This document shows, in pieces, positions 1-4,637 of a DNA stretch of 5,245 bases. The translations under genes were made by a program, and so were the position numbers. The notes under the pieces are model-generated. The model made no database searches, was not told where the DNA came from, and worked only from the letters and a program-made list of their open reading frames with translations. The stretch comes from Bacteroidales bacterium UBA714 (lineage in GTDB: Bacteria > Bacteroidota > Bacteroidia > Bacteroidales > UBA932): positions 2,978-8,222 of the forward strand of contig DBLW01000024.1 of the NCBI GenBank assembly GCA_002298075.1, read 5' to 3'. How positions within the stretch are numbered: the stretch's first letter is position 1; the number at the start of each line of letters is the position of its first letter.

Positions 1-569
1 CCCGACACCAGGCCGCTGATGGGAATGCCGTTCAGCATTACCGCCGTATTCTCCTGCCTGAATCCCCTGATGTTCATTTTTGCATCGCCATAGCTTCCTG
101 ATTCAGATGTGGCATACAGGCCCGGGATTCCTTTCATAAGCTCCGGGTAAGTGCGGGATGATGCGCGGGACTTAAGTGTCTCATTGTCGATTGTGGTGAG
201 CCGGAGCGGACTGCTCTTCGTGTTTGAGAAGGCAGCGGTGACGGTGACTTCCTGCAAAGCCAGCGTATCTGAAACGGACAATCCGGCATCCGGTCCGGAC
301 AACATAGCTTCAGGCAATGCCTCCCCGTCAGGCTGGCTCTCCGCATCCGGACATCGTCCATCATCCGAATGCAGCACTACTTCCGGCTTCTGCTCCACTC
401 CAGACTGCAATTCCCCGTAAGGACCCGCAACATCGTCCGGCTCAGTCAGATTGAATGTTCCATCATACATTTTCGGCACAGCTGTTTCATGCGCCGGGAC
501 ATCTGCGGCTGACACAGTAAGTGCCGCCGAAAGAATTGTGATGCCCACAAGAAAAAAGTTTGTCTTCAT
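1..569 (-). CDS. TonB-dependent outer-membrane receptor, N-terminal part (3' end off window)
   Basis: Residues 1-189 of a TonB-dependent receptor are visible; the beta-barrel lies beyond the left edge. Residues 1-22 form a Sec signal peptide (MKTNFFLVGITILSAALTVS, then AA). Residues 23-100 are an acidic, low-complexity linker in place of the usual CarboxypepD_reg-like domain. LALQEVTVTA (103-112) resembles a TonB-box region. The plug follows, with YPELMKGIPGLYATS (141-155), MNIRGF (165-170) and NTAVMLNGIPISG (174-186), all hallmark plug motifs. The family imports scarce ligands through the outer membrane using TonB/ExbBD energy. An FMN riboswitch and terminator directly upstream suggest the ligand is riboflavin, FMN or a related flavin; this is inference. 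I chose the ATG at 569 because it gives a clean signal peptide and lies just after the leader terminator. An in-frame ATG at 596 falls inside the terminator loop. Confidence 0.93.
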   Translation of the reverse strand, partial: MKTNFFLVGITILSAALTVSAADVPAHETAVPKMYDGTFNLTEPDDVAGPYGELQSGVEQKPEVVLHSDDGRCPDAESQPDGEALPEAMLSGPDAGLSVSDTLALQEVTVTAAFSNTKSSPLRLTTIDNETLKSRASSRTYPELMKGIPGLYATSESGSYGDAKMNIRGFRQENTAVMLNGIPISGLVS

Positions 570-572
570 TTG

Positions 573-612
573 AAAAAACCTTAAACTGTTACTCATGGCA
601 TACAATTCAAGG
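573..612 (-). terminator. Riboswitch-associated intrinsic terminator (attenuator)
   Basis: Read on the minus strand, CCTTGAATTGT (612-602) pairs with ACAGTTTAAGG (589-579) in an 11-bp helix with two G-U pairs and a 12-nt loop. Six T follow directly (578-573). The receptor ATG starts three bases later. The position between an FMN aptamer and the coding start makes this the likely OFF element: when FMN is bound, transcription would stop before the receptor gene. I could not define a clear antiterminator by eye. A second small hairpin (CATGGCC/GGCCGTG, about 636-657) lies between aptamer and terminator and may take part in switching. Confidence 0.75.
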
Positions 613-663
613 CCATTGCGAAAGTGTCATGACTGCACGGCCACAGAACCGGCCATGAAGTCC

Positions 664-819
664 ATTTCTTCTTCCATCCAGACTTACCAGACATTCTGAC
701 GCAGATGAGATCTGCGCATCTTGCCGGGAATACTGTCGGTGCCGTAATTGCAACGGCTCCTGCCTTTCGGCTCGCGGACTTTACCGCCGATCGGGATTCT
801 CACCCTGCCCTGAAGATAT
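664..819 (-). promoter_or_regulatory. FMN riboswitch (RFN element)
   Basis: Reading the minus strand from 819, the leader has the RFN signature in order. It starts with the P1 5' strand ATATCTTC, then GGGCAGGGTGAGAATCCC, GGCGGTAAAGTCCGCGAGCC, a GCCGT/ACGGC hairpin, CCGACAGT, a variable 7-bp hairpin CGCAGAT/ATCTGCG (716-700), AAGTCTGGATGGAAGAAG, and the P1 3' strand GAAGAAAT. P1 closes with 7 of 8 pairs. These conserved blocks match known FMN aptamers such as that of the B. subtilis rib operon. It senses FMN and normally turns down riboflavin synthesis or uptake genes. Here it lies upstream of a TonB-dependent receptor and is followed by a terminator, so high FMN is predicted to repress the receptor. 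Confidence 0.95.
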
Positions 820-826
820 GCGGGCG

Positions 827-834
827 CAAAGGTA
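827..834 (-). promoter_or_regulatory. Bacteroidetes -7 box for riboswitch/receptor transcript
   Basis: TACCTTTG on the minus strand fits the Bacteroidetes TAnnTTTG -7 consensus exactly. Transcription would start around 820-824, immediately before the P1 helix of the FMN aptamer, which is where a start is expected. No clear TTTG -33 element is seen at the right distance. Confidence 0.65.
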
Positions 835-1146
835 TGTTATTTTCATATATTTTCATATCTTTGGACGGAAAAAATTTCAGCCGGACATGCCGGGAGCGCA
901 TTATGACGGGAACACGGGAAATCCATATTCTCTGTACAATGTGTCCGTGTGACAACAACGGCTGCCAATCAGCAAAATCCGAAAAACAACGCCACTAAAA
1001 CGTGGGGCCTAAAACCCATAACACGCTAAAACACAAATGACTGCATTTCACGCATGACGCGCCACTTGCATCCAGGACATAGGCACAGATTGTCCACGCA
1101 TGATGACTTCTGCCACAATGCAAATACAGATAACGCACATATTGAC
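835..1146. other. Divergent intergenic region between receptor leader and beta-helix gene
   Basis: About 310 bases lie between the minus-strand leader promoter and the ATG at 1147. On the plus strand, TATCTTTG at 856-863 fits the Bacteroidetes -7 box and could drive the downstream lipoprotein gene with a leader of roughly 270 nt. A weak hairpin can form at 1001-1025 (CGTG/CACG outer, GGG/CCC inner). CTAAAAC occurs three times, at 995-1001, 1009-1015 and 1026-1032. I recognise no known riboswitch, RNA gene or convincing small gene here. Confidence 0.5.
856..863 (+). promoter_or_regulatory. Candidate plus-strand -7 box for the beta-helix lipoprotein gene
   Basis: TATCTTTG matches TAnnTTTG and lies back to back with the minus-strand box at 827-834, giving a compact divergent promoter pair. 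No obvious -33 TTTG is seen. It would give a long 5' UTR for the gene at 1147; no better plus-strand box was found closer to that start. Confidence 0.4.
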
Positions 1147-2502
1147 ATGAAACACAGACCATTCACAACATCGGCACTGCTGCTTGCAGCTGCATTCATT
1201 TTCACCTTGACCGGATGCAGCCGGCAAATACGGTATGACATTTCAAAGATGGGAGCGAAAGGAGACGGAGTCACGGACAACACGGAAATCATCAACGAAG
1301 CAATCAGGCTCTGCAATGCCAAAGGAGGCGGAACAGTCATTGTGCCCGCAGGAGACTATCTGACCGGGACCATCCGCCTGCTCTCCAATGTGAATCTTGA
1401 GCTGGCCGACTCCGCAAGACTTCTTGCCAGCAGCGACCTGAATGCATATGGTTCATACATCCCGACCAAAGACATGTCACGATATGACAGCGGAGCAGGT
1501 ACCTCCAACCAGAACTGCGTTTCGGATTCGATGTGGTGCCGTGCGCTCATAGTCGCTTCGGAAGCTGACGGAGCGTCGATAACCGGCAAAGGACGCATTG
1601 ACGGAGGACACGTGACCGACCCGGATGGCGAAGAAAACATACGCGGTCCGCATACCATAATAATAGCACAGTCACAGAACGTCAAAGTGGAGGGAATCAG
1701 CATAAGCAGGGCATCCAACTACGCAATCCTCGCATACGACATCTCAGATGCGCTTTTCAGACATCTCAACATTACAGAAGGATGGGACGGGATACACATC
1801 AGAGGTGGCGAGCGCACGACAATCCAGAATTGCCACATCAGCACCGGAGACGACTGCATAGCCGGAGGATATTGGTATGACTTCAACATTTCCAGCTGCA
1901 ACCTCAACTCATCATGCAACGGAATCCGCATGATAATGCCGTCCCAGAAACTTACGATTGAGAATTGCCGTTTTGAAGGGCCGGGCAAATATGCCCACAG
2001 GACAAGCTCAGAGCAGGGCAGGCCTATGCTTCATGCGATAACTCTTGAACCGGGAGGATGGGGCCCCGCTCCAGGGACAATGAGAAAAATCATAATCCGC
2101 AACTGCTTTGCTTCAAGTGTATTGTCTCCCCTTTCCGTAACCTTGCAGGATGACAATCATTGCGAGGATATTCTTGTCCTGAATTATAAGGCAAAGGACT
2201 GCTACAGGATGGCGATGTCTGTAAAAAGCTGGGGCTCGGCCACAACGGAGAAAGTATTCATAAGGCGCTGCAATTTTGAGTTCGCCGGAATCGATGACCC
2301 GGAACTCCCGTCAAAGATGGAAAAACTGAGTTTTGACCAATGGCCTGTTTTCCCGTCATGGGGAGCATATTTCCGGAATGTGGATTCCGTAATAATAGAA
2401 AATACTGATTTCGTGCTCACAGGAAAGGATTGGCGGAAGGACATTATCCGCGACAATGTACCCAACTATTCGCGCCGATATGTCATGGAAGATGAAAGAT
2501 AG
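1147..2502 (+). CDS. GH28-like right-handed beta-helix lipoprotein (polygalacturonase-type)
   Basis: A 451-aa predicted lipoprotein. The signal peptide ends in the lipobox LTGC (Cys24), so the protein is probably anchored in a membrane, likely the periplasmic or surface face of the outer membrane. After it comes the GH28/pectate-lyase-superfamily opening MGAKGDGVTDNTEIINEAI (35-53), with GGGTVIVPAGDYLTG (60-74), then beta-helix coils to about residue 425. GWDGIHI (212-218) and STGDDCIAGG (232-241) correspond to the NTDG and GDDxxA catalytic blocks of GH28, supplying Asp214 and Asp235/236. The family's GHG block appears replaced by CNGIRM (257-262). The family hydrolyses galacturonan or related glycans; the substrate here is unknown. 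The open frame extends upstream to 1054, but the ATG at 1147 is chosen because it places the signal peptide at the N terminus. No polysaccharide-utilisation partners (SusC/D) adjoin it in the window, and no clear terminator follows. Confidence 0.85.
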   Translation: MKHRPFTTSALLLAAAFIFTLTGCSRQIRYDISKMGAKGDGVTDNTEIINEAIRLCNAKGGGTVIVPAGDYLTGTIRLLSNVNLELADSARLLASSDLNAYGSYIPTKDMSRYDSGAGTSNQNCVSDSMWCRALIVASEADGASITGKGRIDGGHVTDPDGEENIRGPHTIIIAQSQNVKVEGISISRASNYAILAYDISDALFRHLNITEGWDGIHIRGGERTTIQNCHISTGDDCIAGGYWYDFNISSCNLNSSCNGIRMIMPSQKLTIENCRFEGPGKYAHRTSSEQGRPMLHAITLEPGGWGPAPGTMRKIIIRNCFASSVLSPLSVTLQDDNHCEDILVLNYKAKDCYRMAMSVKSWGSATTEKVFIRRCNFEFAGIDDPELPSKMEKLSFDQWPVFPSWGAYFRNVDSVIIENTDFVLTGKDWRKDIIRDNVPNYSRRYVMEDER

Positions 2503-2620
2503 CGGATTTGCTGTAGCATATGGCGCTGTGGTGCCTTCACGTTTAACGGCCGGGCGCAGAAACATAAAAGAGGAATTTCAACAAAAGTCAGCCAACGGAG
2601 GATATTGCCACAAATAAAAA
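2503..2620. other. Intergenic stretch, nothing recognised
   Basis: Between the beta-helix gene stop and the tRNA promoter I see no gene, no convincing intrinsic terminator and no repeat. The short frames crossing it are not supported by start context or protein-like composition. Confidence 0.5.
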
Positions 2621-2651
2621 TTGTTTTTTAGTACAATTTGCAATATATTTG
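2621..2651 (+). promoter_or_regulatory. Promoter for tRNA-Leu transcript
   Basis: TTG at 2621-2623 and TATATTTG at 2644-2651 are separated by 20 bases, matching the Bacteroidetes -33/-7 arrangement well. Predicted transcription start is near 2655-2659. This leaves about 140 nt of leader before the tRNA, in which I recognise no second RNA. No closer TAnnTTTG box precedes the tRNA. Confidence 0.65.
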
Positions 2652-2799
2652 CAGCCTTAAGCGAAAGTTCTACCTTTCATTGCCAGTTTTCTGAAAAGCC
2701 GCATGGCAACAGGGCACCGGACCGAGTCACCAAAAGCCCCGCAAAATGCAAGCGGCACATGCCTGGACTCCAAGTCCCAAGCAAGAAAGCTGTCATCAA

Positions 2800-2886
2800 G
2801 CCCGGATGGCGGAATCGGTAGACGCGTTGGTCTCAAACACCAATGTCCGAAAGGATGTGCCGGTTCGACCCCGGCTCCGGGTACCA
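2800..2886 (+). tRNA. tRNA-Leu(CAA)
   Basis: An 87-nt type II tRNA with encoded CCA. The acceptor stem GCCCGGA pairs with TCCGGGT (the terminal pair is G-U), followed by discriminator A and CCA. The anticodon stem TTGGT/ACCAA encloses the loop CTCAAAC, giving anticodon CAA, which reads UUG leucine codons. A long variable arm (around TGTCCGAAAGGATG) and the T arm GCCGG-TTCGACC-CCGGC complete the fold. The D-arm region GGCGGAATCGGTAGACGC is typical of bacterial tRNA-Leu. It has its own promoter upstream and terminator directly downstream, so it looks monocistronic and intact. Confidence 0.97.
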
Positions 2887-2887
2887 C

Positions 2888-2922
2888 AAACCCTCGTAGA
2901 GTGCGTTCTACGAGGGTTTTTT
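2888..2922 (+). terminator. Intrinsic terminator of tRNA-Leu
   Basis: CCCTCGTAGA (2891-2900) pairs perfectly with TCTACGAGGG (2907-2916) around the loop GTGCGT, followed by TTTTTT (2917-2922). The flanking A and T runs can extend the helix. It begins only a few bases after the tRNA CCA. Confidence 0.95.
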
Positions 2923-2930
2923 CTGTTTTC

Positions 2931-2952
2931 TTTCCCCACATTTTCCCCACAT
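2931..2952. repeat. Perfect tandem duplication of an 11-mer
   Basis: TTTCCCCACAT occurs twice back to back (2931-2941 and 2942-2952), just past the tRNA-Leu terminator. Its role is unknown. Short repeats beside a tRNA can be recombinase arm sites or slippage products; nothing else in the window shows an integrase. Confidence 0.8.
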
Positions 2953-3020
2953 CGAAAAATACTGACTCGTCCTGTTAAGGGCTGTCGATGACCCAAATGG
3001 TTAGTAGGTTGGAATAAGAC

Positions 3021-3124
3021 TTAAAAACGAAACACCCCTTATCGGACGAAGCGATAAGGGGTGACTTTAACTCGTTTTAGAGTGCGCGGCATAGGGACGA
3101 AGCCTATACTAGCACTATGCGAGT
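3021..3124 (-). ncRNA. Structured small RNA downstream of abi gene (probable AbiF-associated RNA)
   Basis: Read on the minus strand from about 3124, this is a compact RNA of roughly 100 nt. It has a hairpin ATAGG-CTTCGTC-CCTAT (3107-3091) enclosed by AGTGC/GCACT (3116-3112 with 3085-3081). A 12-bp perfect hairpin CACCCCTTATCG/CGATAAGGGGTG (3063-3033) follows, with the identical 7-nt loop CTTCGTC. The large hairpin leads into TTTCGTTTTT, so it can act as an intrinsic terminator. TCTAAAACGA-type sequence at 3083-3072 can also pair with TCGTTTTTAAGT (3030-3019), closing the large hairpin at its base. An exact TACCTTTG box precedes it. It lies downstream of, and in the same direction as, an Abi_2/AbiF HEPN gene. 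Such genes are known to be accompanied by structured RNAs that act as antitoxin or guide-like partners, so that role is inferred here. The minus strand is preferred because of the promoter and U tract. Confidence 0.72.
3033..3063 (-). terminator. 12-bp hairpin with U-rich tail ending the small RNA
   Basis: The perfect 12-bp helix with loop CTTCGTC is followed on the minus strand by TTTCGTTTTT (3032-3023). It would end the small RNA and also any read-through from the abi gene. On the plus strand the same hairpin lacks a T run, which supports minus-strand use. Confidence 0.65.
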
Positions 3125-3125
3125 G

Positions 3126-3133
3126 CAAAGGTA
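3126..3133 (-). promoter_or_regulatory. -7 box of the small RNA
   Basis: TACCTTTG on the minus strand matches TAnnTTTG exactly and is identical to the box before the FMN riboswitch. A TTTTG lies 17 bases further upstream (within 3151-3155), slightly close for a -33 element. The box sits between the abi stop codon (3185) and the RNA, so the RNA can be made separately from the abi mRNA. Confidence 0.6.
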
Positions 3134-3184
3134 GAAACTTTTTTGCAAAACAAAAGCCATTTGCGAAAAATTTATAACTAATCA

Positions 3185-4069
3185 TTATAGACTTATACCT
3201 GTAGTGGCTATAATGGTAGATTTTAGTTTCGGATTTTTTGAGATGGCTCTGTCAAGTGCCTCTTTGATATCCTGTTGCATATCCTTAACTCTATTCTTTG
3301 ATACAGTTTGAAGTAAGAACTCAATAACCTGTATTGTGGCAGTCAGTTTGTGTGAGTGGTAAATACTGAAACGGCCGGCTGGTCCATTTGTTATTCCCTT
3401 TGGCAGTGATAGGTCAAAGAGGATTCCGCCATGAGCACATATGTTGCGAACTCTACGAACGGTCTCTATGTATTGTTCAAAGACGGCAGTCTGTTTCACT
3501 CCAAAATACTTGCTTATTGTGAGCTTATCTTGAAGTTCCTTTATGTTTTTATACAAAGTTTCCATACCACCAAGTGTCATATACTCTAGTGTTTTCCACG
3601 CTGGAGCAAATCTGTCATTAATGTGGTTTGTGTGATGTCTTTTTATGACTGGATTCTTTCGGATCTCGTTGTATAAATCTAATTCAAACTTTGTTATGAA
3701 CGAATTATCAATATATTTGGGATCAACAAACCATGTTGGTGATTGTATATACTTATTGGATAGTGTATATGTCACATAAGTTCTGAAGGCAACCTCAATA
3801 CGTGTGATATACTTGAAAAGAATTGTCCTTAGATCAAAGTCAAGATAATAGAGTGTGACTGCATCCTCGAATTGCGTTCCAGCTTTGAATTCGTGGTTCC
3901 TACTCTTCAATTTTGGGTATGTCTTTTCAAAAGGAAACAGATATGAGCACAGCCTAAAGTATCCGATATCCAAAAGATTCTCCTTTGCTTTATCCTCATC
4001 ACTGATTACCACACCTCTGTCTCGAAGCTTTTGTATCTGCTGATCTATTGTTGTTGCTTTATTACCCAT
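3185..4069 (-). CDS. Abi_2 (AbiD/AbiF) family HEPN abortive-infection protein
   Basis: A 294-aa protein of the Abi_2 family, close to the usual length of about 300. Family features in order: an N-terminal IDQQIQKLRDRGVVI (8-22); LLDIGYFRLCSYLFPFE (32-48), the typical IGYYRLSGYxxPF block; FEDAVTLYYLDFDLRTIL (67-84); a helical segment ITRIEVAFRTYVTY (88-101); PAWKTLEYMTLGGM (156-169); and VRRVRNICAHGGILFD (204-219). The last contains R208-N-I-C-A-H213, the R-x4-H catalytic motif of HEPN ribonucleases, which looks intact. Such proteins limit phage by RNA cleavage and are kept in check by an RNA partner; that mechanism is inferred here. The ATG at 4069 is chosen over upstream in-frame ATGs because it starts at the conserved N terminus and lies about 20 bases after a TATATTTG box. 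The gene is visibly AT-richer than its neighbours, suggesting acquisition. A structured RNA gene lies directly downstream. Confidence 0.88.
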   Translation of the reverse strand: MGNKATTIDQQIQKLRDRGVVISDEDKAKENLLDIGYFRLCSYLFPFEKTYPKLKSRNHEFKAGTQFEDAVTLYYLDFDLRTILFKYITRIEVAFRTYVTYTLSNKYIQSPTWFVDPKYIDNSFITKFELDLYNEIRKNPVIKRHHTNHINDRFAPAWKTLEYMTLGGMETLYKNIKELQDKLTISKYFGVKQTAVFEQYIETVRRVRNICAHGGILFDLSLPKGITNGPAGRFSIYHSHKLTATIQVIEFLLQTVSKNRVKDMQQDIKEALDRAISKNPKLKSTIIATTGISL

Positions 4070-4090
4070 ACTTTGTTTATTTCTTGAAAA

Positions 4091-4098
4091 CAAATATA
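4091..4098 (-). promoter_or_regulatory. Proximal -7 box for abi gene
   Basis: TATATTTG on the minus strand fits TAnnTTTG and would give a 5' UTR of about 16-20 nt before the ATG at 4069. Just upstream is the inverted repeat ATGC-TCTC-GCAT (4115-4104), a possible operator or hairpin between -33 and -7. No clear -33 TTTG is present. Confidence 0.5.
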
Positions 4099-4154
4099 TC
4101 AAAATGCGAGAGCATAGGGAAAATTTATTTTCACTCTGCCGAGACGCATTCGTA

Positions 4155-4177
4155 TATGTGCGCGAAGCACAAATATA
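4155..4177 (-). promoter_or_regulatory. Distal -7 box with overlapping hairpin upstream of abi
   Basis: A second TATATTTG (4177-4170, minus) is followed at once by TGTGC-TTCGC-GCACA, a 5-bp hairpin whose flanks TATA/TATA extend the symmetry. Used as a promoter it would give abi a leader of about 95 nt that includes sequence shared with the small RNA. It could instead be a binding site. Confidence 0.35.
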
Positions 4178-4195
4178 CAAAAATAACGCAAACGG

Positions 4196-4518
4196 TTACT
4201 CTTCAAGTTCCTTCCGCAGGTCATCAAGAGGTCTTCAAGCATTCTATACTGACAATGTATCAGACAATTACAAAATGCTTCCCGTAAAGCCTCGTGCGCA
4301 ATAATCTCATCCTGTCTAACATCTCCCACTAACTTAAACGGAGCAGGCAGGGCTTACCCAAGTACCATCAGGATAGACTCTATCAGTATATCTGATCCGA
4401 GGATCCTGGCTCAGCTTTTCTCTATAATCCACAAATAATGAGGTAATGCGCCTCGGATAGCCAATTCATTACCAAACATTAATATTGCAGCTAAAGTAAA
4501 TCCATCCTCCCCTGTTTC
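4196..4518 (-). pseudogene. Degraded AlbA_2/RecG-like ATP-binding regulator gene fragment
   Basis: Minus-strand translation in changing frames gives pieces of one recognisable family. From 4518: ETGEDGFTLAAILMFG then ELAIRGALPHY. A single missing T at 4433-4434 shifts the frame, which continues as VDYREKLSQDPRIRY then TDRVYPDGTWVS. After an internal deletion a third frame reads LPAPFKLVGDVRQDE then HEALREAFCNCLIH. These are the blocks of AlbA_2 (putative DNA/RNA-binding) plus HATPase-like regulators, often annotated as RecG-related helicases. The C-terminal half is missing; the frame ending at 4196 (LDDLRKELEE, stop) may be the surviving tail. No intact N terminus is seen upstream of 4518. 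The multiple lesions make it clearly non-functional. It lies immediately upstream of the abi gene in the same direction and marks this stretch as an eroding accessory region. Confidence 0.82.
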
Positions 4519-4637
4519 CCAGAACTATAAGATTATTCATCAGCAAAACCGGATTCGTATGTTATATTTTCACTATCTTCGCGAAATGCATCACAAACGA
4601 TGGCAAACGAAAAATAAGGACTCTAAAAACTGACCAC
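4519..4637. other. Intergenic region before the lipoprotein gene
   Basis: A plus-strand TATCTTCG at 4574-4581 is one base off the TAnnTTTG box and would give a UTR of about 50 nt for the gene at 4638; this is a weak promoter candidate. The remainder may contain further unrecognisable remains of the adjacent pseudogene. No RNA gene or terminator is evident. Confidence 0.35.

Noticed and set aside
151..420. Plus-strand frame opposite the receptor gene
   Set aside because: Shadow of the minus-strand receptor coding sequence, which has clear family motifs.
705..998. Plus-strand frame crossing the riboswitch
   Set aside because: It overlaps the FMN aptamer and its promoter and has no recognisable protein features.
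1054..1146. Upstream extension of the beta-helix gene to the ATG at 1054
   Set aside because: The extra 31 residues are His- and polar-rich and would bury the lipoprotein signal peptide; the ATG at 1147 gives a clean signal and lipobox.
2621..2996. Several overlapping short frames on both strands across the tRNA
   Set aside because: They are translations of the tRNA, its terminator and leader; phrases such as GAGVEPAHPFGH are typical spurious readings over tRNA genes.
3033..3107. CRISPR-like repeat pair
   Set aside because: Only two copies of a 9-mer exist, as hairpin loops in one RNA, with no regular spacers or cas genes.
3005..3130. Plus-strand transcription of the structured RNA from TAGGTTGG at 3005-3012
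   Set aside because: The box is imperfect, and the hairpin lacks a T run on that strand; the minus strand has both an exact box and a U tract.
4070..4180. Upstream extension of the abi gene
   Set aside because: It would run through two promoter-like boxes and a hairpin, and the added residues do not resemble the family N terminus.
2860..4540. Duplicated tRNA-Leu 3' end as an att site
   Set aside because: I looked for a second copy of the T-arm/acceptor sequence to the right and found none in the window.
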